33,460 nt of DNA from the NCBI GenBank assembly GCA_030531005.1, contig JAUMTW010000010.1, positions 1-33,460 on the forward strand, read 5' to 3'. The position numbers were made by a program, and so were the translations under genes. Below are positions 1 to 7,880 of this stretch, piece after piece. How positions within the stretch are numbered: the first letter of the stretch is position 1; each line of letters starts with the position of its first letter. Below the pieces are notes generated by a model. The model was not told the origin of the DNA, made no database searches, and worked only from the letters and a program-made list of their open reading frames with translations. The DNA comes from Corynebacterium sp. (GTDB lineage Bacteria; Actinomycetota; Actinomycetes; Mycobacteriales; Mycobacteriaceae).

Positions 1-2471
1 CAGCTGCGAAGCCTGCTGCAAGCCCAGCAGAGGCGGCACAGCCAGCAGCCAAGCCAGCACCAAAGCCAGGTGCCGGCGCAACCCCAGCCACCGCAGCAGC
101 GAGCGCACCAAGCCCAGCTGCAATGCCTCGCCCAATGGCGAAGCCAGGTGGCCGTCCTCGTGTAGCAAATAACCCATTCTCCACCGGCTCCCAGCGTCAG
201 GCTGCAGCAGGTGGCCGTGATGGCGGTCGCGATGGTGGCCGTGGCGGTAATGGCGGCGGCCGTGGCCGTGGTCCAAAGAAGAATGACAACCGCGCACAGG
301 GCCAGGATCGTAATCAGGATCGTGGCTACGAGCGCAACCCAGAGCGTCAGGGTGGCGGTCGCCGTCCAAGCCCAGGCGCAATGCCAAACCAGGCATCCAT
401 GCCAACCCCAGGCCAGATGCCAAGCAAGTCCGCAGCCAATAATGGTCGCGGTGGCAATGGTGGCGGCCGTGGTGGCGATAACCGCGGTGGCGGCAATAAC
501 TTCGGCCGTAACGCAGGCCCAACCGCAGGTCGTGGTGGCCGTCGCGGTGGTGCCGCAGGTGCATTCGGTCGTCCAGGTGGCGCACCACGCAAGGGCCGTA
601 AGTCCAAGCGTCAGAAGCGCACCGAGTATGAGGCAATGCAGGCACCAAATGTGATTGGTGGCGTACGCTTGCCAGACGGTGGCGGCCAGGTACTGCGTCT
701 TGCACAGGGTGCATCCCTTGCTGACTTTGCAGAGAAGATCGGTGCAGAGGCATCGGCACTGGTACAGGCACTGTTCAACCTCGGTGAGATGGTGACTGCT
801 ACCGCATCCGTATCTGAGGAGACCTTGGAGCTGCTCGGTGACGAGATGAACTACAAGGTTCAGGTTGTCTCCCCAGAGGATGAGGACCGTGAGCTTCTGG
901 AAGCCTTTGACCTCCAGTTTGGTGAAGATGAGGGCGGCGAGCAGCAGCTGGCCAAGCGTCCTCCAGTTGTTACCGTTATGGGTCACGTTGACCACGGTAA
1001 GACCCGACTGCTCGACACCATCCGTAAGACCAATGTTGGTGGCGGCGAGGCCGGCGGCATTACCCAGGGCATTGGTGCATACCAGGTCAAGGTTAATGTT
1101 GATGGCGACCAGCGTCTCATCACCTTCCTGGATACCCCAGGTCACGAGGCCTTCACCGCCATGCGTGCCCGTGGTGCCAAGTCCACCGATATTGCGATTC
1201 TTGTTGTCGCTGCTGATGATGGCGTCATGCCACAGACCGTGGAAGCAATCAACCACGCCAAGGCCGCTGATGTGCCAATCGTGGTTGCAGTGAATAAGAT
1301 CGATAAGGAAGGCGCAAGCCCGGATAAGATCCGTGGTCAGCTCACCGAATACGGTCTGATTCCTGAAGAATACGGTGGCGACACCATGTTCGTGGACATC
1401 TCCGCTAAGCAGGGTATTAATATTGATGGCCTGCTCGAGGCTGTTTTGCTTACCGCTGATGCTTCCCTCGACCTGCGTGCTAATCCAAATATGGATGCAC
1501 AGGGTGTGGCTATTGAAGCCCACCTTGACCGTGGTCGCGGTCCAGTGGCCACCGTTATCGTTCAGCGCGGTACCCTGCGTCAGGGTGACTCCATTGTTGT
1601 GGGCGATGCCCACGGCCGTGTTCGCCGCATGACCGATGAATATGGTCACGATGTTGCTGAGGCTGGCCCATCCCGTCCAGTCCAGGTTCAGGGCTTGAAC
1701 TCTGTTCCAGGTGCTGGTGACAACCTGATGGTAGTTGAGGATGACCGCGTGGCCCGCCAGATTGCGGATCGTCGAAACGCAAGGCGCCGTAATGCTATGG
1801 CAGCCAAGGCACGTAAGCGCATTTCCCTCGAGGACCTGGATGAGGTACTCAAGGAGACCAGCACCCTCAACCTCATCATCAAGGGCGATAACGCCGGTTC
1901 CGTGGAAGCACTGGAAGAGGCGCTGCTTAAGATTGAGGTTGATGACGAGGTACAGCTCAACATCATCGACCGCGGTGTAGGTGCAGTCACCCAGACCAAC
2001 GTCACCCTGGCTGCGGCCTCCGATGCCATCATCATTGGCTTCAACGTCCGTGCCGAAGGCAAGGCAACCGAAGAAGCCACCACCGAAGGTGTGGAGATTC
2101 GCTACTACAGCGTCATCTACCGTGCCATTGAAGAAGTGGAGCAGGCCCTCAAGGGTATGCTCAAGCCAATCTACAAGGAAAACGAGATTGGTCGTGCGGA
2201 AATCCGCGCCATCTTCAAGGCCTCCGCAGTCGGCCTCATTGCAGGTTGTATGGTGGAATCCGGCAAGGTACGCCGCAATGCCTCCGCTCGCCTGGTTCGC
2301 GATGGCAATGTCATCGTGGAAAAGACCACCATCGAATCCCTCCGCCGCGAGAAGGACGATGCGACCGAGGTCGCCCAGGGCTACGAGTGCGGTATGGTCC
2401 TTAGCTACCCTGATATTCAGGTCGGCGACTTCATCGAAGTCTACGAAATGGTTGAGGTTCCACGCGACTAA
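1..2471 (+). CDS. infB: Translation initiation factor IF-2 (5'-truncated by window edge)
   Basis: IF-2 is the GTPase that brings initiator fMet-tRNA to the 30S subunit and promotes 50S joining. The reading frame is open from base 3 with no stop, so the gene begins before the window; the ATG at 123 is internal. The visible N-terminal part is disordered: first Ala/Pro/Lys-rich, then a long Gly/Arg/Asn-rich stretch (about 200-600) typical of actinobacterial IF-2. The G domain follows with G1 GHVDHGKT (981-1004), G3 DTPGHEAF, G4 NKID (1293-1304) and G5 SAK, then domains II to IV ending in [17 protein letters not shown] strong terminator follows 14 bp after the stop codon, so this is the end of its operon (usually nusA-infB, inferred). 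The identification is certain; only the true start is missing. Confidence 0.98.
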   Translation, partial: AAKPAASPAEAAQPAAKPAPKPGAGATPATAAASAPSPAAMPRPMAKPGGRPRVANNPFSTGSQRQAAAGGRDGGRDGGRGGNGGGRGRGPKKNDNRAQGQDRNQDRGYERNPERQGGGRRPSPGAMPNQASMPTPGQMPSKSAANNGRGGNGGGRGGDNRGGGNNFGRNAGPTAGRGGRRGGAAGAFGRPGGAPRKGRKSKRQKRTEYEAMQAPNVIGGVRLPDGGGQVLRLAQGASLADFAEKIGAEASALVQALFNLGEMVTATASVSEETLELLGDEMNYKVQVVSPEDEDRELLEAFDLQFGEDEGGEQQLAKRPPVVTVMGHVDHGKTRLLDTIRKTNVGGGEAGGITQGIGAYQVKVNVDGDQRLITFLDTPGHEAFTAMRARGAKSTDIAILVVAADDGVMPQTVEAINHAKAADVPIVVAVNKIDKEGASPDKIRGQLTEYGLIPEEYGGDTMFVDISAKQGINIDGLLEAVLLTADASLDLRANPNMDAQGVAIEAHLDRGRGPVATVIVQRGTLRQGDSIVVGDAHGRVRRMTDEYGHDVAEAGPSRPVQVQGLNSVPGAGDNLMVVEDDRVARQIADRRNARRRNAMAAKARKRISLEDLDEVLKETSTLNLIIKGDNAGSVEALEEALLKIEVDDEVQLNIIDRGVGAVTQTNVTLAAASDAIIIGFNVRAEGKATEEATTEGVEIRYYSVIYRAIEEVEQALKGMLKPIYKENEIGRAEIRAIFKASAVGLIAGCMVESGKVRRNASARLVRDGNVIVEKTTIESLRREKDDATEVAQGYECGMVLSYPDIQVGDFIEVYEMVEVPRD

Positions 2472-2484
2472 TACGCCAGCAACC

Positions 2485-2515
2485 AAGGGCACCGGGCTAA
2501 CCGGTGCCCTTTTTT
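2485..2515 (+). terminator. Rho-independent terminator after infB
   Basis: The stem GGGCACCGG (2487-2495) pairs perfectly with CCGGTGCCC (2501-2509) around a GCTAA loop, followed by six T (2510-2515). Two A-T pairs extend the base. It lies only about 35 bp before the rbfA start codon. Confidence 0.95.
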
Positions 2516-2549
2516 GTTATTGTTGAAAGAAAAGAAGAAGGAGCAAAAG

Positions 2550-2987
2550 ATGGCTGATCATGCCCGCGCAGCCCGCATGGCAAAGCGCATTATGACCATT
2601 GTGGCCCAAGCCTTGGAAAGCCAAGTCAAGGACCCACGTGTAAAGCTCGTGACAGTAACCGACTGTAAGGTCACCGGTGACCTCCACGATGCGACCATTT
2701 TCTACACTGTGCGCGGTGAAAGCATTGGGGACGCCCCTGATATTGACCGTGCCGCTGAGGGCCTCAAGCGTGCCTCCGGGCAGCTGCGCTCCATTGTGGG
2801 TGCACAGTTGGGTGTGCGCTTCACCCCAACCCTGAGCTTCTCCTATGATGCAATGCCAGAGGCCTCTGCGCATATGGAAAGCCTGCTGGCCCGTGCACGC
2901 CAGCGCGATGAGGAGCTAAAGAAGCTGGCTGAGGGTGCCACCCCTGCCGGTGATGCTAACCCATATAAGACTGAGGACGAGGATTAA
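2550..2987 (+). CDS. rbfA: 30S ribosome-binding factor A
   Basis: RbfA assists late maturation of the 30S subunit and 16S rRNA 5' end processing. The 145-residue product [20 protein letters not shown]... has the family pattern: N-terminal ARAxRxAxRI helix, the KDPRV segment, the [21 protein letters not shown]-like core and a charged C-terminal tail. I chose the ATG at 2550 because AAGGAG (2538-2543) sits 6 nt upstream; an earlier in-frame start at 2514 would lie inside the infB terminator tail. The gene follows infB, its usual partner, but is separated from it by a strong intrinsic terminator, with little room for its own promoter. Length and motifs fit the family. Confidence 0.95.
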   Translation: MADHARAARMAKRIMTIVAQALESQVKDPRVKLVTVTDCKVTGDLHDATIFYTVRGESIGDAPDIDRAAEGLKRASGQLRSIVGAQLGVRFTPTLSFSYDAMPEASAHMESLLARARQRDEELKKLAEGATPAGDANPYKTEDED

Positions 2988-3022
2988 GGCGCACTAGTCC
3001 TACTTAGTCGCACACATAATTT

Positions 3023-4315
3023 ATGCTTAGCACTCTCAAGCAGATACTCCGACTCGCAATTCCCGCCCTGGGTGTCCTTGTGGCCACCCCGCTCTACCTG
3101 CTGATTGATACAGCATTTGTGGGGCATTTGGGCGGGATTAGCCTTGCCGCCCTTGGTGCCGCTAGTGTGATTCAAACAGTGGTGACAACACAGCTGACCT
3201 TCCTGTCCTATGGCACCACGGCGCGTGCCGCCCACCACTATGGGGCCGGGCGGCGGGATAAGGCCGTCTATGAAGGACTCCAAGCCACCTGGGTGGCGCT
3301 GGTGGTTGGTGTGGGCTTGGCGCTCATTATCGTATGTGGGGCGCCGTATTTTACGGGCTTTATTGCTGATGACCCTGAAGTGGCGGGGCTAGCGACCCAG
3401 TGGCTGCGGCATGCTTGCCCGGTGATTCCGGCCGCACTCATCGTCATGGCTGGCAATGGGTGGTTGCGAGGCGTGCAAAATACGACCCTGCCATTGATTT
3501 TTACCCTGGCAGGTATTGTGCCGGCGGCAATAGCTGTGCCGATATTTGTTAATCGCTATGGGTTGATTGGTTCGGCCTGGGCCAATGTTTTGGGTGAGAG
3601 CATTATTGCGGTGCTCTTCCTGGTGACCTTGGTGCGCAATCTCAACAAGGAATGCCAAGGCCAATCCAAGCGACCACAAATGAGTATCATCAAGGACCAG
3701 CTGGGTTTGGGTGTGAACCTGATTGCCCGTTCCCTGGGCATGCAGCTTGCATTATTGACTGCCGCAACGGCCGCTGGCCGTTTTGGCCCCAATTCCTTGG
3801 GTGCGCACCAAGTCCTCAACCAAATCTGGTCCTTCCTCACTCTTGTTCTTGACTCCATTGCCATTGCCGCCCAGGCATTGGTTGGCGGGGCCCTGGGGGC
3901 GGGGGATAAGCTTCGGGCAATGAGCACCGGACGGATGGTTACCATTATTTCCACCGGCATGGGTGTGGTGCTTGCTGCCATTATGGCACTGGGTTCCACG
4001 CGCATACCGCGCATCTTTACTAGTGACCCGGCGGTGCTAGAAAGCATGAAGGGGCCGTGGGCCTGCCTGCTCATTATGCTCGTGCTGGGCGGTGTGGTCT
4101 TTGCTTTGGATGGTGTGCTGCTGGGTGCGGCCGATGCGGCCTTCCTGCGAAATGCCACACTGGCTGCGGTCATCCTTGGATATATTCCGGGTGCTCTTCT
4201 TGCCATCTATACTGGCAGCGGCCTGGTTGGTGTGTGGTCGGGCCTTATTGCCTTCCTGCTTATTCGCCTGGTGGCTGGGCTCTGGCGATTCCGCTCCGGC
4301 GCGTGGATGCGGTAA
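3023..4315 (+). CDS. dinF: MATE-family efflux transporter (DinF-like)
   Basis: This is a predicted polytopic inner-membrane protein of 430 residues, the usual size for the MATE/DinF family of cation-coupled drug or metabolite exporters. It begins MLSTLKQILRLAIPALGVLV and shows about twelve hydrophobic segments. The first carries the MATE-like PLYLLIDTAFVGHLG motif, and a second LGLGVNLIARSLGMQ repeat half starts near residue 230. ATG 3023 is the first possible start after an in-frame TAA at 3017. No Shine-Dalgarno is visible, so expression probably depends on coupling or a leaderless transcript. I recall the same position, between rbfA and a phosphoesterase gene, from other corynebacteria. 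The substrate is unknown. Confidence 0.88.
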   Translation: MLSTLKQILRLAIPALGVLVATPLYLLIDTAFVGHLGGISLAALGAASVIQTVVTTQLTFLSYGTTARAAHHYGAGRRDKAVYEGLQATWVALVVGVGLALIIVCGAPYFTGFIADDPEVAGLATQWLRHACPVIPAALIVMAGNGWLRGVQNTTLPLIFTLAGIVPAAIAVPIFVNRYGLIGSAWANVLGESIIAVLFLVTLVRNLNKECQGQSKRPQMSIIKDQLGLGVNLIARSLGMQLALLTAATAAGRFGPNSLGAHQVLNQIWSFLTLVLDSIAIAAQALVGGALGAGDKLRAMSTGRMVTIISTGMGVVLAAIMALGSTRIPRIFTSDPAVLESMKGPWACLLIMLVLGGVVFALDGVLLGAADAAFLRNATLAAVILGYIPGALLAIYTGSGLVGVWSGLIAFLLIRLVAGLWRFRSGAWMR

Positions 4316-4339
4316 CCTAGGGGAGTGGAAAGGAGAGAC

Positions 4340-5155
4340 ATGGCAGCACAGAAGCCTGGGCCCACACTATGGGCCGTGTCGGACCTGCATGCCGCAGTGC
4401 GCGGAAACTCCGCACGCATTGACTCCATCCAGCCTCGCCACCCTAAAGACTGGTTAATTGTTGCCGGTGATGTGGCCGAACGCACCGATGTGGTGGTTCA
4501 TGTGCTGCATACTTTGCGGGCACGATTTGAAAAAGTCATTTGGGTGCCGGGCAATCATGAGCTCTTTTGTAGGAGCGTCGATAAGCATCAAGGTAGGGCG
4601 AAGTACAATGAATTGGTCGCTGGCCTGCGCGATATTGATGTAGTAACCCCTGAGGACCCCTATCCTATTTTTGCGGGGCGCACCATTGTGCCGCTCTTTA
4701 CCCTCTACGACTACTCCTATAAGCCATTAGGCATGAGCCTGGAACAGGCCCTGGCCTCGGCCCATGCGAATCAAATTGTCATGACCGACCAGTTTGCCAT
4801 TGCACCATTTGTGGATATTCGCGCATGGTGCTGGGACCGGTTGGCCTACTCCATCAAACGCCTCTCGCGTGTCGACGGCCCAACAATTCTCATCAATCAC
4901 TGGCCGCTCGTCTCCGAACCAATCAATAGGCTGCGATATCCGCAGCTGAGCCTGTGGTGCGGTACGCGACACACACAGTCCTGGGCGCAGCGCTACAATG
5001 CTGAGGCCGTGATTTATGGGCATTTGCACATGCCGTCGATCATTGAAGTCGACGGGGTGCCGCATATTGAGGTTTCTTTGGGCTATCCGCGCGAATGGGA
5101 AAATAATCAGGAACCCATGCCATGGCCATATCCGGTGGTGGAAACCCATGAGTAG
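4340..5155 (+). CDS. Calcineurin-like metallophosphoesterase
   Basis: The 271-residue protein has the metal-binding motifs of the calcineurin-like phosphoesterase family: D15-x-H17 (SDLHAAV), G43-D44 (VAGDVAE), GNHE at 71-74, a histidine in INHWPL, and the terminal GHLH in YGHLHM. These ligate two metal ions for phosphoester hydrolysis; the substrate cannot be read from the sequence. The start at ATG 4340 is favoured by AAAGGAG at 4329-4335; a GTG at 4325 lies upstream of that site. Its last codons overlap the start of the phosphopantetheinyl transferase gene (ATGAGTAG), implying translational coupling. No signal peptide is seen, so it should be cytoplasmic. Confidence 0.88.
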   Translation: MAAQKPGPTLWAVSDLHAAVRGNSARIDSIQPRHPKDWLIVAGDVAERTDVVVHVLHTLRARFEKVIWVPGNHELFCRSVDKHQGRAKYNELVAGLRDIDVVTPEDPYPIFAGRTIVPLFTLYDYSYKPLGMSLEQALASAHANQIVMTDQFAIAPFVDIRAWCWDRLAYSIKRLSRVDGPTILINHWPLVSEPINRLRYPQLSLWCGTRHTQSWAQRYNAEAVIYGHLHMPSIIEVDGVPHIEVSLGYPREWENNQEPMPWPYPVVETHE

Positions 5156-5855
5156 GGCTGCAAGTCGCACCGTCAATGTGGGGCATGGGCCGGACCTTTT
5201 TGCTGGCCTGGACCTTTTCCCGGAGTCGGCAGTATTCACCTATTTGGAAACCCCAACAAATACTGATTTGACGCACTTTAAGCGCCTGCACCCATTGGAA
5301 CAGGCGCTGGTGAGCCACGCGGTGGATATCCGCAAGGCCGAATTCGGTGACGCCCGCTATTGTGCACACCAGGCGTTGCGAATCCTCGGCCGTGATACCG
5401 GGGCGCCAATTCTTCGTGGTGAACGCGGTATGCCACTGTGGCCGGCCGCTATGTCGGGCTCCTTGACACATACGCGCGGATTCCGTGCGGCAGTGCTGGC
5501 CCCTGGTTTGCTCATTCGCTCCATGGGCATTGACTGTGAAGTGGCCGAACCAATCCCCGAAGGCGTGCTGCCGAGCATTGCTAGCGATACTGAGATTGAC
5601 CAGATTGAACAGCTGCGATCCTGGGGTGTGACCGCCCCGGAAAAGGTGCTGTTCTGCGCCAAAGAAGCCACCTATAAGGCATGGTTCCCGATTACCCACC
5701 GGTGGTTGGGATTTGAGCATGCCGAAATTGTCTTTAATAAGGACGGGACCTTTATCGCCTACCTGCTCATCCGCCCAACCCCTGTGCCTTTTATTGAGGG
5801 CCGCTGGGCTGAGCAGGATGGCTATGTGCTGGCGAGTACCTTTATCTTGAAGTAG
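5148..5855 (+). CDS. Sfp/PptT-type 4'-phosphopantetheinyl transferase
   Basis: Transfers the phosphopantetheine arm of CoA to carrier proteins. In mycolic-acid bacteria this class of enzyme activates type I fatty acid synthase or the polyketide synthase for mycolate condensation (family knowledge, exact target not visible here). Of the 235 residues the diagnostic parts are GSLTHTRGF, the Mg-binding GIDCEVAEPI and the CAKEATYKAW motif. ATG 5148 overlaps the end of the phosphoesterase gene by 8 bp, so the two are co-translated; an upstream in-frame start would lie deep inside that gene. It is transcribed towards truB, and a palindromic hairpin separates the two convergent genes. Confidence 0.9.
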   Translation: MSRAASRTVNVGHGPDLFAGLDLFPESAVFTYLETPTNTDLTHFKRLHPLEQALVSHAVDIRKAEFGDARYCAHQALRILGRDTGAPILRGERGMPLWPAAMSGSLTHTRGFRAAVLAPGLLIRSMGIDCEVAEPIPEGVLPSIASDTEIDQIEQLRSWGVTAPEKVLFCAKEATYKAWFPITHRWLGFEHAEIVFNKDGTFIAYLLIRPTPVPFIEGRWAEQDGYVLASTFILK

Positions 5856-5863
5856 GAAGTAGC

Positions 5864-5887
5864 GTACGGGTCGTGCTGCGCCCGTAC
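5864..5887. terminator. Shared hairpin between convergent PPTase gene and truB
   Basis: GTACGGG (5864-5870) pairs with CCCGTAC (5881-5887) around a 10-nt loop in the 32-bp convergent gap. It has no long T-tract on either side, so it is a possible bidirectional terminator of modest strength. Confidence 0.5.
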
Positions 5888-6778
5888 CTATAACGTCGAA
5901 GGTCGCGCCACAAAAACCACGGACAGCCTCTTGCCGGATTCCTTGACTAGGGCGATGGCCTTGCCATCGGGACCCACGGCTGCATGGATGCCCTTGAGCC
6001 CACGCGGTTCGAGCCACTTACCCATGGACAAGGCGCGAGCCTCGGAGGCATCAACCTCCAGGGTGGGGTAGCAGAGCGGAAGAACCTCATCCAAGGTGTA
6101 GCTCAATTCTGGGTTCTCCGCCAAAGCCTCCAAATCATGGGCCTTATTCAAACCAAAAGCCCCAACACTGGTGCGCTGCAGGGCAGTGAGCATACCACCC
6201 ACACCCAAGGCCTCACCCAAGTCGCGGGCAATAGCGCGAATATAGGTGCCGGAGGAACAATGAACCGCAATTTGGAGGCGCGGCTGTGCACCAAGGCTCA
6301 TACCCAGTACATCAAGACTATGGATAGTGACTGGGCGGGCTGGGATATCCACATCTTCACCCTCGCGGACACGCTGGTATGCGCGCTTGCCATCAATCTT
6401 GATAGCACTCACCGCAGTTGGCTTCTGCATAATATCGCCGCGGAAAGAATCCAGGGCGGCGAGAATCTGCTCCTCAGTCAGTGCACTGAGCTCGGACTCG
6501 GGGGCTTGTGTGAGAACTTCGCCTTCACAATCATCAGTGACAGTAGTGGTGCCCAGAGCAATTTCAGCAATATAGCGCTTATCATCAGCCACCATATGGG
6601 CAAGGAATTTGGTTCCACGGTTAATACCCGCTACCAGAACACCAGTGGCCATGGGATCTAGGGTGCCGGCGTGGCCTACCTTCTTAGTAGAAAAAGCGCG
6701 ACGAAGACGGGAAACCACATCATGGGAGGTCATACCAGCCGGCTTATTTACAACCACAATTCCTGAAAGCTCATTCAC
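5888..6778 (-). CDS. truB: tRNA pseudouridine(55) synthase
   Basis: Makes pseudouridine 55 in the T-loop of tRNAs. The 296-residue protein opens with GIVVVNKPAGMTSHDVV and has the catalytic motif GHAGTLDPMATG with nucleophile Asp41. KPTAVSAIKIDGKRAYQRVR and the GTYIRAIARDLGE block follow, then a C-terminal PUA-like extension. The start is GTG at 6778 (codon NELSGI next). It has only a weak GGA upstream, but a -10-like TATCAT lies 6 nt before it, suggesting a leaderless mRNA. It runs divergently from ribF, 34 bp apart, and convergently with the PPTase gene. Confidence 0.96.
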   Translation of the reverse strand: MNELSGIVVVNKPAGMTSHDVVSRLRRAFSTKKVGHAGTLDPMATGVLVAGINRGTKFLAHMVADDKRYIAEIALGTTTVTDDCEGEVLTQAPESELSALTEEQILAALDSFRGDIMQKPTAVSAIKIDGKRAYQRVREGEDVDIPARPVTIHSLDVLGMSLGAQPRLQIAVHCSSGTYIRAIARDLGEALGVGGMLTALQRTSVGAFGLNKAHDLEALAENPELSYTLDEVLPLCYPTLEVDASEARALSMGKWLEPRGLKGIHAAVGPDGKAIALVKESGKRLSVVFVARPSTL

Positions 6779-6784
6779 ATGTCC

Positions 6785-6790
6785 ATGATA
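6785..6790 (-). promoter_or_regulatory. -10 box of truB (leaderless candidate)
   Basis: On the minus strand TATCAT (6790 to 6785) matches the corynebacterial TANNAT -10 pattern and ends 6 nt before the GTG start at 6778. Transcription would therefore begin at or next to the start codon. No clear -35 is seen. Confidence 0.5.
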
Positions 6791-6799
6791 GCAGTAGGC

Positions 6800-6805
6800 T
6801 ATGCT
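6800..6805 (+). promoter_or_regulatory. -10 box of ribF (leaderless candidate)
   Basis: TATGCT ends exactly 7 nt before the ribF ATG at 6813, and no Shine-Dalgarno sequence precedes that ATG. Both fit a transcript that starts at the A of the start codon. The box is 9 bp from the opposing truB -10 box. Confidence 0.5.
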
Positions 6806-6812
6806 GTAACTT

Positions 6813-7787
6813 ATGGCTAATCAGAAGGAAGAATTCACAGCAGCAGGGGATAAGCTCCGCAATGTCATTACCATTGGTGTCTTTGATGGTGTTCACCGCG
6901 GGCATCAGCAGCTTATTTCTGAGGCAGTTGCCTGCGCCCGCTCTCGTGGCGCCCGCGCAATTCTGTTGACTTTCAAGCCACACCCTAAGGCACTGTTCGA
7001 CCCTGAGCATATGCCACCAATGTTGAGCACCTTTGAGGAGCGTGCCGATTTTGCGCGCAAGCTTGGTATTGATGAAGTGGTGGCACTCCCATTTGATAAG
7101 CGCATGGCTGCGATGCAACCAGAGGAGTTTATCCGCAAGGTGCTTCTGGAAACTTATAATGCCCAGGCAGTATTTGTTGGCTCGAATTTCCGCTTTGGAT
7201 TCAAAGCCCAGGGTACAACTGAGGTCCTGAAGGCAGCGGGGGAGCAGCATGGCTTCACCGTTGGTGTTGTGGATCTTCTGTCTGAGGATGGTGGCACTAT
7301 TTCTTCCACCCGCATCCGTGACCTACTTGAAAATGCCAATATTGCTGAGGCTGATAAGCTGCTTGGCCGCCCTTATTCTGTGACTGGTGTTGTGGCCCGT
7401 GGTGCTGGGCGTGGCGGCAAGGAACTTGGCTTTCCGACGGCTAATTTCTACTTCCCGGATACTGTCGCACTTCCACGTGATGGCGTCTATTGCGGTTGGT
7501 TCCGTGTGGATACTTTCCCCAATGGTGCTGAGCGCCGCGGGGATGTAGTGCGTGGCGTACGCTACCCAACAGCGATTTCTGTGGGCACCAATCCAACCTT
7601 TGGCGACGATGCTCGTTCTGTTGAGGCCCACGTTCTTGGCCGTGATGCTGATCTTTATGACAGTAACGCCACGGTGGAATTTGTTGATTTCCTGAGGGAA
7701 ATGGAAAAATTCAATTCAGTGGATGATCTACTTACTGCTATACGTAGTGATGTGGATAATGCACTGAAGAAACTTAAAGTAGACTAA
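6813..7787 (+). CDS. ribF: Bifunctional riboflavin kinase / FAD synthetase
   Basis: Converts riboflavin to FMN and then FAD in the cytoplasm. The 324-residue protein has the N-terminal FMN adenylyltransferase domain with the nucleotidyltransferase motif GVFDGVHRGHQ (about residues 22-32), RFGFKAQG, and ISSTRIRDLL. The C-terminal kinase domain carries the G-rich loop GAGRGGKELGFPTANF (about 197-212) and VGTNPTF. Length is normal for the family. Start 6813 is the first ATG after the divergent truB promoter. Downstream, where I would expect rpsO in this genus, a 14-kb block of large secreted-protein genes begins instead. Confidence 0.96.
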   Translation: MANQKEEFTAAGDKLRNVITIGVFDGVHRGHQQLISEAVACARSRGARAILLTFKPHPKALFDPEHMPPMLSTFEERADFARKLGIDEVVALPFDKRMAAMQPEEFIRKVLLETYNAQAVFVGSNFRFGFKAQGTTEVLKAAGEQHGFTVGVVDLLSEDGGTISSTRIRDLLENANIAEADKLLGRPYSVTGVVARGAGRGGKELGFPTANFYFPDTVALPRDGVYCGWFRVDTFPNGAERRGDVVRGVRYPTAISVGTNPTFGDDARSVEAHVLGRDADLYDSNATVEFVDFLREMEKFNSVDDLLTAIRSDVDNALKKLKVD

Positions 7788-7819
7788 AAAAGTACTTTCT
7801 GATAGATTTAGATAGACTG

Positions 7820-7837
7820 GTTTCACTCCGGTGAAAC
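7820..7837 (+). terminator. Hairpin between ribF and first surface gene
   Basis: GTTTCAC (7820-7826) pairs with GTGAAAC (7831-7837) around a TCCG tetraloop, 33 bp after the ribF stop. Only three T follow, so it may be a weak terminator or a 5'-leader hairpin of the next gene. TAGATT (7803-7808) and TAGACT (7813-7818), just upstream, are possible -10 boxes. Confidence 0.4.
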
Positions 7838-7880
7838 TTTGGCAATTTTGTAGATGAACTTCGTCGAAGCGAGGAAAACA

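Noticed and set aside
200..600. GGC-rich repeats in infB as a DNA repeat element
   Set aside because: They are codons for the Gly/Arg-rich disordered region usual in actinobacterial IF-2.
3015..3020. CATAAT before the MATE gene as a leaderless -10 box
   Set aside because: It ends only 2 nt before the ATG at 3023, too close for a normal -10 to start-site distance.
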